Assembly (NCBI RefSeq): GCF_000235485.1
Contig: NZ_JH378888.1
Span: forward strand, 339,606 to 403,605
Direction: 5' to 3'
Source of the DNA: Streptococcus sp. oral taxon 058 str. F0407
GTDB lineage: Bacteria; Bacillota; Bacilli; Lactobacillales; Streptococcaceae
Length of the DNA: 64,000 bases
The notes under the pieces were generated by a model, which saw only the letters and a list, made by a program, of their open reading frames with translations, was not told where the DNA came from and made no database searches. The position numbers were made by a program, and so were the translations under genes. This document shows positions 9,959 through 19,002 of the stretch, piece by piece (position 1 is the first letter of the stretch; each line of letters opens with the position of its first letter).

Positions 9959-10834
9959 CTAGTCGGTAATCCGTTGGTACATTTCTGGTCTTCTATCTCG
10001 AAATAGTCCCCAGTTGAGGCGTTCGCTTGCTCCCTTGTCAAGGTCATAAGTTGCTAACAGAACAGCCTCACCTTGCCTTTCAGCTCGCTCTAGAATAGCT
10101 CCTGTTTCATCCGTCATAAAGGACGAACCGTAGAAGTCAAGACTAGAACTTTGTCCACCATTTTCCGCACTAGGAGAGACTTCCTCCAAACCATAACGAT
10201 TGGCTGCAATGACTGGAACAATATTTGCTGCTGCGTGCCCCTGCATGGTACGTTGCCAATGACCACAACTATCTGTATCTAAAATTGGTTCTGAACCAAT
10301 GGCTGTAGGATAAAAGAGTAATTCTGCTCCATTTAACGCAAGACAACGGGCTGTTTCAGGGAACCATTGATCCCAACAGATGCCGATGCCAATCTTAGCG
10401 TAGCGCGTATCCCAGACTTTGAAACCAGTGTTACCAGGCGTGAAATAAAACTTTTCTTGATAGTAATGATCATCTGGTATGTGGGTCTTCCGATAAACTC
10501 CTAACACTTCCCCATCTGCGTCAATGACAGCGATAGAGTTATACAAGACATTGCCATCTTTTTCATAGAAACTGATCGGTAAAACAACTTCTAGTTCTTT
10601 AGCAAGCACTTTAAAATGCTGAATGGCTGTATTTTCTGTCACCGACTGGGCATACTGGTAGTAGTCATACTGGCGTTCCTGACAGAAATAGGGACGTTCA
10701 AACAGCTCCGGCAAGAGAATGATTTGTGCGCCTTGTTTTGCAGCTTGGCGAACTAAACGTTCCGCTGTTTGGATATTCGTTTCCACATCCTTAGCACATT
10801 GCATCTGGATCGCTGCAACTCTTACATTTCTCAT
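9959..10834 (-). CDS. aguB: N-carbamoylputrescine amidase
   Basis: This 291-aa nitrilase-family amidase hydrolyses N-carbamoylputrescine to putrescine, CO2 and ammonia. The Glu-Lys-Cys triad is visible: Glu in LLPELFERPYF (about residue 43), Lys in VYRKTHIPDD and Cys in GIGICWDQWFPE. Length fits the plant/bacterial AguB family. It is the last gene of the polyamine operon, 9 nt after aguA, with AGGAGAAAAAG as ribosome site. With AguA it forms the agmatine-to-putrescine branch. Confidence 0.95.
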   Translation of the reverse strand: MRNVRVAAIQMQCAKDVETNIQTAERLVRQAAKQGAQIILLPELFERPYFCQERQYDYYQYAQSVTENTAIQHFKVLAKELEVVLPISFYEKDGNVLYNSIAVIDADGEVLGVYRKTHIPDDHYYQEKFYFTPGNTGFKVWDTRYAKIGIGICWDQWFPETARCLALNGAELLFYPTAIGSEPILDTDSCGHWQRTMQGHAAANIVPVIAANRYGLEEVSPSAENGGQSSSLDFYGSSFMTDETGAILERAERQGEAVLLATYDLDKGASERLNWGLFRDRRPEMYQRITD

Positions 10835-10843
10835 CTTTTTCTC

Positions 10844-11929
10844 CTATTCTGGGATTTGTTGGGTGATACAGTGGATATTGCCACCACCTAACAGAATATC
10901 TCTGGCTGGAATTCCGACAACTTTGCGGTCTGGGAAACACTTGCTGAGGATATCTAAGGCCACTTGGTCGTTTACATCCTCAAACTGTGGGACTAAGACA
11001 GCCTTGTTGGCAATATAGAAATTGATATAGGAAGCTGCAAGACGCTCGCCCTCATAACGCTCCTCTTCCCCTTCTTCATAGGTATAGCCTGGTAAATTCT
11101 CTTTAGTAACAACCTGACGAATAGCTGGGATAGGAAGCTTATGAACTGTGAAGGGACGGCCTTTTGCATCTGTCTCTTGCTCTAACAGTTCGAAATCTGC
11201 TTTTGACATAGCATACTGGGGATCGTTTTGATTGTCTGTCCATGCCAAGACAAGCTCTGCAGGACCAACAAAGGCAGCAACGTTGTCAACGTGTTCATTG
11301 GTTTCGTCCTGATAAATACCATAAGGAAGCCAAATAACTTTTTTAGCTCCAAGGCTCTCTAATAAGGTATTCTCGATTTCCTCTTTAGTCAGGTGAGGAT
11401 TACGACCAGGACTAAGCAAGCAACTTTCAGTCACGAGAATCGTTCCTTGACCATCGCTATGTATTGCGCCGCCTTCTAGTACAAAAGGTTTAGCATCATA
11501 AACGGGCATTTCCAAGGCCTCAGCAAAACGACTAGCTACTTGGTCATCTGCTTCATAGTCTTGATAGAGACCATCTACAGCTCCACCCCAAGCATTAAAA
11601 GACCAGTCCACTGCCAACTTTTCCCTTTTATCATTGACGAGAATGGTCGGACCAGTATCACGCGCCCAGGCATCATTTGTCGGAATATCTAAATAAACAA
11701 CCTTGTCTCCTAGATAAGATTGGGCTTCAGATAGATAATCCTGCTCCACCAAAAGATAAACTCTTTCCCTTTCTGCTATGGTCTTGATAATCTGGCTAAA
11801 TGCTTTTTTGGCAGCCTTTCCTTGAAAGGGCCATGAACCTGATCGAGTCGGCCAGATCATGAGGGTTCCATGATGTGGTTCGTACTCTGCTGGCATACGA
11901 TAGCCTAATTTTTTTGGACTGTCCATCAT
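10844..11929 (-). CDS. aguA: Agmatine deiminase
   Basis: This 361-aa enzyme converts agmatine to N-carbamoylputrescine and ammonia. Family marks include [16 protein letters not shown] at the N-terminus, [25 protein letters not shown] and the C-terminal catalytic Cys in [14 protein letters not shown]. The start ATG overlaps the nspC stop (ATGA). In this operon the supply of agmatine would come from the SpeA decarboxylase, so the enzyme feeds biosynthesis rather than the ATP-generating agmatine pathway that pairs with ptcA. No ptcA or antiporter is present here. Confidence 0.95.
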   Translation of the reverse strand: MMDSPKKLGYRMPAEYEPHHGTLMIWPTRSGSWPFQGKAAKKAFSQIIKTIAERERVYLLVEQDYLSEAQSYLGDKVVYLDIPTNDAWARDTGPTILVNDKREKLAVDWSFNAWGGAVDGLYQDYEADDQVASRFAEALEMPVYDAKPFVLEGGAIHSDGQGTILVTESCLLSPGRNPHLTKEEIENTLLESLGAKKVIWLPYGIYQDETNEHVDNVAAFVGPAELVLAWTDNQNDPQYAMSKADFELLEQETDAKGRPFTVHKLPIPAIRQVVTKENLPGYTYEEGEEERYEGERLAASYINFYIANKAVLVPQFEDVNDQVALDILSKCFPDRKVVGIPARDILLGGGNIHCITQQIPE

Positions 11930-13053
11930 GATAATCTCCCTTTAAAGTCTTGATAGTCGAAGGCTTTGACTAAGCTGCAGTTACCTTGCTCGTCCATGAG
12001 ATAGAGACTTGGCAAGCCAATACCGTTAAAGGTATTATTTTTTACAAAAGAGTAAATAGCCATGTCTTCGAAATAGAGTCTGTCACCGATTTGGACAGGA
12101 TTTTCAAAACTATAGTCGCCAATCACATCACCCGTTAGACAGGTATTGGAAGAAAGTCTATAGGTATGGGCTTTTTTCTGAGCCTCAAATCCATTTCTCA
12201 AAGGTGGACGATAGGGCATCTCAAGTACATCTGGCATATGGCATGTCGCGGACGCATCTAAAACCAAGATATCCATACCGTTTTCTACAATATCCAATAC
12301 TTCAGTTGCTAGATAACCCGCATTGAGCGCAATAGCTTCACCCGGCTCGATATAGACGTCAAGATTGTAAGTTTCTCGGATACGCTTGATTTCAGAAATC
12401 AACAGATCCACATCATAGTCTTCTCTTGTGATGTGGTGTCCGCCACCCATATTGAGCCATTTAACTTGATGTAAGTACGAACCGAACTGCTCTTCTACTG
12501 CTTTCAAGGTTGTCTCTAAATCATCTGCCCCTTGCTCACAAAGGGTATGAAAATGAAGACCATCCACCAAGTTCAGCAAATCACTCGGTATCTTGTCTAG
12601 GGTAACTCCAAAACGGGAGCCAGGTGCACAAGGGTCATAGAGCGCGTGGTCACCTTGCGTTGAACATTGAGGGTTGATGCGCAGACCCACACTAATACCA
12701 GCCTCACGGCAACAGGGACCGTGTTTACGCAACTGTCTCTCCGAGTTGAAAACAATATGGTCCGTTATCTCCAGCAATTCCTCCAAGTCCGTATCCTTGA
12801 AAGCTGGCGCAAAGACATGGACTTCCCCTGGGAATTCTTCTCTAGCTAGCTTGGCTTCATAGAGACCACTAGCCGTCGTACCAGTGAGATACTGGCTAAT
12901 CAAAGGATAGGTTTTATAAAGAGAATATGCCTTCTGGGCAAGCAAAACCTTGCAACCAGCTTCTTCTTGTACATATTGTAGAATGCGGCAGTTGGCTTCT
13001 AACTTTGCTAAGTCAATGACATAGGCTGGTGTTGGTACTTGTTCTAGATTCAT
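11926..13053 (-). CDS. nspC: Carboxynorspermidine/carboxyspermidine decarboxylase
   Basis: This 375-aa PLP-dependent decarboxylase has the alanine racemase fold. It removes the carboxyl group from carboxyspermidine to give spermidine. The PLP lysine is in [13 protein letters not shown] (about residue 41). Other family marks are [29 protein letters not shown] and YIEPGEA. The TAATG junction with the upstream dehydrogenase gene gives a 1-nt overlap, and the stop overlaps aguA by 4 nt, so the three are coupled. Whether the natural substrate is the spermidine or norspermidine form cannot be read, but putrescine supply from AguAB favours spermidine. Confidence 0.93.
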   Translation of the reverse strand: MNLEQVPTPAYVIDLAKLEANCRILQYVQEEAGCKVLLAQKAYSLYKTYPLISQYLTGTTASGLYEAKLAREEFPGEVHVFAPAFKDTDLEELLEITDHIVFNSERQLRKHGPCCREAGISVGLRINPQCSTQGDHALYDPCAPGSRFGVTLDKIPSDLLNLVDGLHFHTLCEQGADDLETTLKAVEEQFGSYLHQVKWLNMGGGHHITREDYDVDLLISEIKRIRETYNLDVYIEPGEAIALNAGYLATEVLDIVENGMDILVLDASATCHMPDVLEMPYRPPLRNGFEAQKKAHTYRLSSNTCLTGDVIGDYSFENPVQIGDRLYFEDMAIYSFVKNNTFNGIGLPSLYLMDEQGNCSLVKAFDYQDFKGRLS

Positions 13054-14312
13054 TAGTCCACCATTTGTGGATTTTCAACCACAACCCATGGCAAACCATA
13101 CTCATTCAAAGCTTCCATGAATGGATCTGGATCCAATTCTTCAAGGTTATAGACCCCGGGTTGTTTCCAAGTGCCATCCATCACTAATTTTGTCCCAATC
13201 ATAGCTGGAACACCTGTTGTATAAGAAATTGCTTGTGAACCAACCTCAGCGTAGCATTCCTGATGGTCGCAAACATTGTAGATGTAGATGGTCTTTTCAA
13301 CACCATCTTTGACCCCTGTAAAGATACAACCAATATTGGTTTTACCAACAGTGCGTGGGCCAAGGCTTGCAGGATCTGGAAGCAAGGCTTTCAAGAATTG
13401 AATTGGAACGATTTCTTGTCCGTTAAAATTGATCGCATCTGTACGAAGGAGACCAACGTTTTCTAAGCATTTCATGTGCGTGAGATAAGATTGACCAAAG
13501 GTCATAAAGAAACGAATCCGTTTGACACCTGGAATGTTCTTCGCCAATGATTCGATTTCTTCATGGTGAAGGAGATACATGTCTTTTTGTCCAACTTGAG
13601 GGAAATCATACTCACGTTTGATAGACATGGCTTCGACTTCTACCCACTTTCCATCTTCCCAGTAAGAACCTGGCGCAGAAACCTCGCGTAGATTGATTTC
13701 TGGGTTAAAGTTTGTCGCAAATGGATAACCGTGGTCCCCACCATTACAGTCTAAAATGTCGATATAGTGGATTTCGTCAAAGTAGTGTTTGAGAGCATAA
13801 GCTGAAAAGACACTAGTCACCCCTGGGTCAAAACCAGAACCAAGCAGAGCAGTCAGGCCTGCTTCTTTGAATTTATCTTGGTAAGCCCATTGCCATGAGT
13901 AATCAAAGTAGGCTGTAAAACCAAGCTCCTTACAGCGTTTCTCATAAATAGCACGCCATTCAGGATCTTCTGTGTCCTCTGCCTCATAGTTGGCAGTATC
14001 GATATAGTGGACTCCAGTTGCTAAACAAGCATCCATAATGGTCAAGTCTTGGTATGGTAAAGCTACGTTCAAAACGGCTTCTGGCTTGTAGCTTTCAATC
14101 AAAGCAATCACTTCTTCAACCTTGTCAGCGTCAAGGGCAGCTGTTTCAATCTTTGTACTTGTTTTGCCTTCTAATTTAGCCTTCAAATCATCACATTTTG
14201 ACTTTGTACGACTAGCAATCATAATCTCTGTAAATGTTTCGCTATCTTGGCAAATCTTTGAAATAGCAACTTGGGCAACGCCCCCACATCCGATAACTAA
14301 TAGACGACTCAT
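13053..14312 (-). CDS. Carboxyspermidine dehydrogenase (saccharopine dehydrogenase family)
   Basis: This 419-aa NADPH-dependent enzyme condenses putrescine with L-aspartate 4-semialdehyde and reduces the product to carboxyspermidine. The Rossmann motif is VIGCGGVAQVAISKI at residues 6-20. Further family text includes GVHYIDTANYEAEDT and ALLGSGFDPGVTSVF. It is often annotated as saccharopine dehydrogenase (lys1), but its position between speE and nspC defines the carboxyspermidine role. It overlaps speE by 4 nt and nspC by 1 nt. The aspartate semialdehyde would come from Asd, also encoded in this window. Confidence 0.92.
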   Translation of the reverse strand: MSRLLVIGCGGVAQVAISKICQDSETFTEIMIASRTKSKCDDLKAKLEGKTSTKIETAALDADKVEEVIALIESYKPEAVLNVALPYQDLTIMDACLATGVHYIDTANYEAEDTEDPEWRAIYEKRCKELGFTAYFDYSWQWAYQDKFKEAGLTALLGSGFDPGVTSVFSAYALKHYFDEIHYIDILDCNGGDHGYPFATNFNPEINLREVSAPGSYWEDGKWVEVEAMSIKREYDFPQVGQKDMYLLHHEEIESLAKNIPGVKRIRFFMTFGQSYLTHMKCLENVGLLRTDAINFNGQEIVPIQFLKALLPDPASLGPRTVGKTNIGCIFTGVKDGVEKTIYIYNVCDHQECYAEVGSQAISYTTGVPAMIGTKLVMDGTWKQPGVYNLEELDPDPFMEALNEYGLPWVVVENPQMVD

Positions 14313-15169
14313 TTTTTCCCTTCCTCTTCTTCTAAAATGTCTTCTACATACTTAGGCAACATAAAGGCTCCCACATGTAAGTTTGCAGTGTAGTATTCTG
14401 TGAAAAGCTGGCGTTTTTTCCAGCCTTCCTTATCAAAATCTTTAACAGGGTGGTATTTTTTCGATGCAAATCCAAATAGCCAATAGCCAGCTGGACTGGT
14501 TGGGATGTGCGCCTGATAAACCCGACTGATTGGAAAGGCTTGATTGACCTTACGGTGCATGCTTCGGCAAGCTGACTCATCCTCGTCAAAGAAGGGACTC
14601 CCATGCTGATAAATCATGATGCCGTCTTCTTTCAAGGCTCTGTAACTGTTTCCGTAAAATTCCTTGGTAAAGAGCCCTTCCGTATGTCCAAATGGATCTG
14701 TCGCATCGTTGATGATAATATCGTAGTCATCTTCACAGTTTCGTAAAAAGCGTAGCCCATTTTGATAATAAATGGTAACACGAGGATCATCTAGCCCCAC
14801 AGCAAAGTCTGGAAAATACTCACGACAGACCTCAACCAACATCTCATCTGGTTCCACAATATCAATTTGCTCCAGTTCAGGATAGAGAGTTAATACTTGA
14901 GCAACACCACCGTCACCACCCCCAATAACCAAGACTTTCTTGGGATTGGGATGCACAGCCATGGGAACGTGAACGGTCATTTCGTTGTAAACAAAATCAT
15001 CCGCATCTGAAAACAAGACATGCCCATTTAAAATCAGTATTTTCCCAAAAGCTGGCGTATCCAAGACTTCGATATCCTGCCATTCACTTTTACCAGCGTA
15101 GAGTTGCTTGGCTGTTCTCAGGGATAATTTCACATCTGGAGTATGAACTTCAGAAAACCATAAATCCAT
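14309..15169 (-). CDS. speE: Spermidine synthase-family aminopropyltransferase
   Basis: This 286-aa protein has the nucleotide-binding motif VIGGGDGGVAQVLTLYP and the acidic D...E pattern IDIVEPDEM. The catalytic region is INDATDPFGHTEGLF, with the key Asp of polyamine aminopropyltransferases. Canonical SpeE needs decarboxylated S-adenosylmethionine from SpeD, and no speD is in this window. The operon already has a SpeD-independent route, so the real donor or product here is uncertain. The stop overlaps the dehydrogenase start; the start lies immediately after the speA stop with no gap. Confidence 0.9.
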   Translation of the reverse strand: MDLWFSEVHTPDVKLSLRTAKQLYAGKSEWQDIEVLDTPAFGKILILNGHVLFSDADDFVYNEMTVHVPMAVHPNPKKVLVIGGGDGGVAQVLTLYPELEQIDIVEPDEMLVEVCREYFPDFAVGLDDPRVTIYYQNGLRFLRNCEDDYDIIINDATDPFGHTEGLFTKEFYGNSYRALKEDGIMIYQHGSPFFDEDESACRSMHRKVNQAFPISRVYQAHIPTSPAGYWLFGFASKKYHPVKDFDKEGWKKRQLFTEYYTANLHVGAFMLPKYVEDILEEEEGKK

Positions 15170-16648
15170 CTAGTTCTCCTTTCTCTTAATGACGTTGATG
15201 TGATTGACCTCTGGATCTTCCGTCCCTTGAAGGGAGCAACCACGTTCCTTGGCAAACTGGATATAGTCTACAATTTCTCGTGTAATGCGTTCACCTGGTG
15301 CTAGGATTGGAATCCCTGGAGGATAGCACATGACAAATTCTCCACAGACCTGTCCAACAGACTCATCTAAGGTCAAACTTCTTCTCTCTGAATAGAAGGC
15401 TTCTTGTGGAGACAGTACTAACTCGGGCTGAATATATTCTCCAGCTATCAAGTCTTTTCCATCTCTCGAATAAAGTCTCTTAATATCAGCCAAAGCGCCG
15501 ACCAAACGCTCGATGTCTTGGATGCGGTCACCAATCGAAATATAGGCTAAGATATTGCCGATATCACCAAACTCGATCTGAATGTCGTATTCGTCTCGTA
15601 GGAGGTCGTAAACCTCAATACCTGTTAAGCCAATACCCTGAGTGTAAACTGACAGCTTTGTCACGTCAAAATCACAAACAGACACTCCGTCTATTAACTC
15701 TTTTGAGTAGGCATAGTAACCACCGATAGCATTGATTTCACGACGAGCGTACTCGGATAGCTCAATGACTTTCTCAAATGACTCTTTACCACGAAGAACC
15801 AGGTTGCGACGTGAAATATCCAAACTAGACATTAACAAGTATGAGGCGGATGTTGACTGGGTCAGATTTATAATCTGACGAACGTACTCAGGATTCATCT
15901 GCTCCCCGATAAGTAAAATGGAGCTTTGGGTCAAACTCCCACCAGACTTATGCATAGAGACCGCTGCCATATCAGCGCCAACGTCCATAGCAGATAGTGG
16001 CAATTTATCTGTAAAATGCAGATGAGCTCCATGGGCTTCGTCCACTAAAACAAGCATGCCAGCTTCATGAGCCATTTCCGTCAAACCTTTAAGATCTGAA
16101 CAAATCCCATAGTAGGTTGGATTGTTGATTAGGATAGCCTTGGCATCTGGATGTTCCTTTATAGCTTGAGCTACTCGGTCATTTTCGAGTCCCAAAGCAA
16201 TTCCGATTTTAGGATCTACACTCATCTCGATATAGATGGGAATGGCACCACATAGAACCAATGCATTAATAGCAGATTTGTGGACATTACGCGGCAGAAT
16301 AATCTTATCTCCAGCCTTGCAGGTAGAAAGAATCATGGTTTGAACAGATGATGTTGTTCCCCCAATCATTAAGAATGCGTGGGCTGCTCCAAAAGCATCA
16401 GCTGCTAGCTCCTCTGCATCCCGAATAATCGAAATGGGATGGCCTAAATTATCCAAGGGTTTCATAGAATTGACATCAATGCCAACACATTTTTCTCCCA
16501 ACAATTCAACAAGTTCTGGATTTCCCCGTCCGCGTTTGTGACCTGGTACATCAAAGGGAACAATCCGTTTTTTTCGTAGCTTAATCAGACCTTCATAAAT
16601 AGGTGCCTGATTCTGATCTAACTTTCTCAAGACATACTCCTTTACCAT
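15170..16648 (-). CDS. speA: Orn/Lys/Arg decarboxylase family protein, probable arginine decarboxylase
   Basis: This 492-aa fold-type I PLP decarboxylase heads the polyamine operon. The PLP lysine is in SMHKSGGSLTQSS (about residue 232), preceded by LVDEAHGAHLHF, where Asp and His contact PLP. The N-terminal VPFDVPGHKRGRG and C-terminal CYPPGIPILAPGE are family marks. Many databases call this lysine decarboxylase (cad), but downstream AguA and AguB need agmatine, which argues for arginine as substrate (inference). It starts 46-50 nt downstream of a strong terminator that closes the structured RNA described separately. Confidence 0.92.
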   Translation of the reverse strand: MVKEYVLRKLDQNQAPIYEGLIKLRKKRIVPFDVPGHKRGRGNPELVELLGEKCVGIDVNSMKPLDNLGHPISIIRDAEELAADAFGAAHAFLMIGGTTSSVQTMILSTCKAGDKIILPRNVHKSAINALVLCGAIPIYIEMSVDPKIGIALGLENDRVAQAIKEHPDAKAILINNPTYYGICSDLKGLTEMAHEAGMLVLVDEAHGAHLHFTDKLPLSAMDVGADMAAVSMHKSGGSLTQSSILLIGEQMNPEYVRQIINLTQSTSASYLLMSSLDISRRNLVLRGKESFEKVIELSEYARREINAIGGYYAYSKELIDGVSVCDFDVTKLSVYTQGIGLTGIEVYDLLRDEYDIQIEFGDIGNILAYISIGDRIQDIERLVGALADIKRLYSRDGKDLIAGEYIQPELVLSPQEAFYSERRSLTLDESVGQVCGEFVMCYPPGIPILAPGERITREIVDYIQFAKERGCSLQGTEDPEVNHINVIKRKEN

Positions 16649-16693
16649 ATTTTTAAAGCCTTAAAAGATGAAGGCGACCAAAGCTTGACTTAT

Positions 16694-16721
16694 GAAAAAA
16701 GAGCAGGTTTTCACCTGCTCT
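16694..16721 (-). terminator. Strong terminator ending the speA-upstream RNA
   Basis: On the minus strand AGAGCAGGT-GAAA-ACCTGCTCT is followed by TTTTTT: a perfect 9-bp stem with a GNRA loop. It lies 46 nt before the speA start codon, so read-through or antitermination is needed if speA uses the promoter at 17028-17056. Confidence 0.92.
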
Positions 16722-17021
16722 GCAATCTTCTGACGTGTTTATTTTGGTTTCTGTTGAGTATGTCTGTTCCCGATGTTTCCTAACTCTCTAGTAGCAAATA
16801 TTACGTACTTTATTGATCGTTTCACAAGATGACGTGTGCTTTCACCACACTAAAATTTATGAATTAGGACAAGTGTCCTAACATCAACTTATAAAAGTAG
16901 GCTTTTAACCCTATCAATAATGTGGCTTTTCAACCACGCTTCGGCATTCAACCCTGCCTGTCCGTAGGCATTTTTTACTCGGGTTTATATTTGCTAGAAA
17001 ACATCTTCTCATTTTCTAAGC
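16695..17021 (-). ncRNA. Structured RNA of ~325 nt with its own promoter and terminator, upstream of speA
   Basis: The transcript is predicted from about 17021 down to about 16695. A 10-bp long-range helix (16987-16996 with 16792-16801, ATATTTGCTA/TAGCAAATAT) closes a multibranch domain of ~190 nt. Inside it, minus strand, are a stem AACCC...GGGTT enclosing TGCCT-acggac-AGGCA, then GTGGTT-GAAA-AGCCAC (16922-16937), then TTAGGAC-ACTT-GTCCTAA, then GTGTG...CACAC. A 5' hairpin AGAAAATG...TGTTTTCT precedes it, and the 3' end is a GAAA-loop terminator. I do not recognise it as tmRNA, RNase P, 6S, T-box or a known riboswitch. It may be a stand-alone small RNA or a speA leader that works by attenuation. 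Confidence 0.65.
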
Positions 17022-17027
17022 CTCATA

Positions 17028-17056
17028 ACTATATCATGTTTACACAAGTTTGTAAA
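17028..17056 (-). promoter_or_regulatory. Sigma-A promoter of the structured RNA / speA operon
   Basis: On the minus strand TTTACA (17051-17056) and TATAGT (17028-17033) are separated by exactly 17 nt. The predicted start is near 17021. The rest of the gap to 17321 is AT-rich, with no further gene seen. Confidence 0.8.
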
Positions 17057-17154
17057 GTATTTTGTGAAAGTTTTTTTTAAAAAAATAATTTTTGTTCGTA
17101 TTTTTAATATATCTAAAAATTAAAAACTATTTCAAATTTGCCTTTAAATAATAA

Positions 17155-17183
17155 AATAGGAACTAGGTTTGGTAGCTCCTATT
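17155..17183 (-). terminator. Probable terminator after the CbrC-like gene
   Basis: On the minus strand AATAGGAGCTA...TAGTTCCTATT is followed by TTATTATTT. It lies about 140 nt after the stop at 17322. Confidence 0.55.
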
Positions 17184-17321
17184 CTTCATATGATGATTTA
17201 AAAGATAATAAAAGTATACTATGAAACAATGCACCAGTTTTCATATTCTAAAATTAAATTAGAGATTAGACATTAAAAGAATACAAAGGAATGTATATTA
17301 ATGTAATTGTATCATTAAAAT

Positions 17322-18173
17322 TTAATCAGTATCAACCCCGATCTGGTATTTTTGACAGTGAAGGCATCTAAAAAGGTAGCCACAAAGAGAGCCATCCTTA
17401 ACCAAGTATTCTTCAATATCTTGATATTCTCCACGCTCTTCATAGTCTGCCAAGACTTGCTCGGCAATTCCCATGGCCTTTAATTCTCGAGTGCCAACTG
17501 TACCCAAATAAGCACAATAATCCTGGCAACAAGAAAGCCAATTTTCTCCCTGCCAACTAGAGTAGCCAGGAGTCTGGCAAAAAAGCACCTGGTCTTTTTC
17601 TGGATCCAATTCACCCTGACACTCAGCATCTTGAACAAATTCTGCATCGAATTTCTTTGCTGCTAGCCCGTTTGCAATACAAAATGGACAAAGATTTTTG
17701 ATGTTGTCAATACAATAAGGCATCAAGTTATAAAATATATTGCTTTCTTTCCCACAAGATGGACAAAGCTTGGCTTCTCCCTCTACAAAAGCTCCCGTTG
17801 ATAGAGGATCTGGATGGTAGATAAAATGTGGCAAAGACTGTGATAGCTCTGTTCTCTGCTTCTTCTCTTCTTTTCTTAGAGGACGAGGAAGGGCAAAGCG
17901 ATCTCCATGGCTTTGACTCATCTCTGCTAAGTGAGCTAATTTTTTAATTTGTTTTCGATCTGGCTTAGTGATTATTTTGGTAAATAAATCATAGGCACTA
18001 GCGTAGAGACCTAATTGCTCATAGAGATCTACTAAGACTTTCTTCGCTTCCAAATCATCAGACTTAGCTAATTCATCAACTAATTCATAAAGAGCTGAGA
18101 CACTTGGTAGATTGCCCTCCTGGGCTATATATTGCTTCTTTAAAGTAATGTATTTTTGTAAATATGGATTCAT
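17322..18173 (-). CDS. CbrC/UPF0167-family protein
   Basis: This 283-aa protein has a C-terminal CbrC (UPF0167) domain marked by CPSCGKESNIFYN, LCPFCIANGLAAKKFDAEF and QTPGYSSWQGENWLSCC. The paired CxxC motifs suggest zinc binding. The family is named after E. coli CbrC, which is linked to colicin E2 tolerance; its biochemical role is unknown. The first ~100 residues are helical, polar and repeat-like (YLQKYITLKKQYIAQE, DLYEQLGLYASAYDLF), resembling a small TPR-type extension. The start follows AAAGGTAATCCT. It may be co-transcribed with the DUF1877 gene 31 nt upstream. Confidence 0.8.
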   Translation of the reverse strand: MNPYLQKYITLKKQYIAQEGNLPSVSALYELVDELAKSDDLEAKKVLVDLYEQLGLYASAYDLFTKIITKPDRKQIKKLAHLAEMSQSHGDRFALPRPLRKEEKKQRTELSQSLPHFIYHPDPLSTGAFVEGEAKLCPSCGKESNIFYNLMPYCIDNIKNLCPFCIANGLAAKKFDAEFVQDAECQGELDPEKDQVLFCQTPGYSSWQGENWLSCCQDYCAYLGTVGTRELKAMGIAEQVLADYEERGEYQDIEEYLVKDGSLCGYLFRCLHCQKYQIGVDTD

Positions 18174-18204
18174 AGGATTACCTTTCTAATGGATTATAAA
18201 AACC

Positions 18205-18711
18205 TTAACAAATAGTCACTAAGACATTTCCCTTGAAATCTAAGATTTTCTTGTAAAAGTCTTTCATTTTTACAAAGCTGGTTCGAATATCATCCTTGAT
18301 TTCTTCCTCTTCTTCAAGATAATCCCAAATATCGGGGTATAACTCTGCCTTCTTGCATGCTTCCATGCTAAAGTCTCCCAGAGCCCTATCCATGTCAAAA
18401 CTTTCTAGAGCTTCTACGATCTCGGCTATCTTGTTTTTTTCAGTATAGGCTATGTATTCAGACACTTCTTCTAAAGGAGTCACTCCCAAGACAGCTTCTC
18501 TCAAAGGATCGTCATCCATAAATTCTGAACTACTAAAGCCTGTCATAACAAAGAGTAAGGCGTCCCACATTTTGTCAATATCTATTAACGTCTCATTTTC
18601 CTTAGTAGAATCCTCTACTAAGTCAAACAATTCCTCTTCCTGACGAGAATCTGGCACTATTTGGCTTAATTCATTGTCAGATAGATATTGATAATTAGCA
18701 ATCATTCCCAT
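18205..18711 (-). CDS. DUF1877/YfbM-like protein
   Basis: This 168-aa acidic soluble protein opens with MGMIANYQYLSDNEL and contains DKMWDALLFVMTG, both typical of the DUF1877 (E. coli YfbM) family. Function is unknown. The C-terminal half is rich in Asp and Glu, with a long charged helix (YLEEEEEIKDDI). A good ribosome site (AGGAGG) precedes the ATG. The downstream CbrC-like gene follows after 31 nt, so the pair is probably one unit. Confidence 0.75.
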   Translation of the reverse strand: MGMIANYQYLSDNELSQIVPDSRQEEELFDLVEDSTKENETLIDIDKMWDALLFVMTGFSSSEFMDDDPLREAVLGVTPLEEVSEYIAYTEKNKIAEIVEALESFDMDRALGDFSMEACKKAELYPDIWDYLEEEEEIKDDIRTSFVKMKDFYKKILDFKGNVLVTIC

Positions 18712-18802
18712 AAAGTTTCCTCCTATTCGTTTCTTAGGATAGCACTAATTTTACTAGTTAGCTTTCTTGAAAAGACATAATACTGTTTTTGGACTCTCCT
18801 CC

Positions 18803-18983
18803 TTATTTCAAATCCTCATCTTCCGTCACTTCCCAGACTTCTGACTGGTATCCCTCGCCGTCAATATCATAGCGCTGCATATAGCCTATAAATTTTCCTT
18901 TTTATTGCCTTACGAGGCTTGAGAATGTTTACAGCCCAGAATCCAATAAGAAGGACAACTAAAAGCGCCATTACTGTTTCCAT
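18803..18983 (-). pseudogene. Small membrane protein gene split by a one-base frameshift
   Basis: The ATG at 18983 follows AAAGGTGATGAG and opens METVMALLVVLLIGFWAV, a single membrane helix, then NILKPRKAIK. That frame ends at a TGA after 38 codons (to 18867). A second frame from the run of five A (minus strand, 18899-18903) continues as GKFIGYMQRYDIDGEGYQSE and ends VWEVTEDEDLK at 18803. Removing one A joins them into a clean 59-aa protein: a membrane anchor plus an acidic cytosolic tail. I call it a frameshifted gene; sequencing error or slippage expression are the alternatives. Function is unknown. Confidence 0.6.
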
Positions 18984-19002
18984 CTCATCACCTTTGCCTA
19001 CC

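Noticed and set aside
16695..17021. tmRNA, RNase P RNA, 6S RNA or T-box leader for the RNA upstream of speA
   Set aside because: It lacks the tmRNA tag and TpsiC end, the RNase P GAGGAAAGUCC core, a single long 6S hairpin, and the T-box AGGGUGGNACCGCG sequence.
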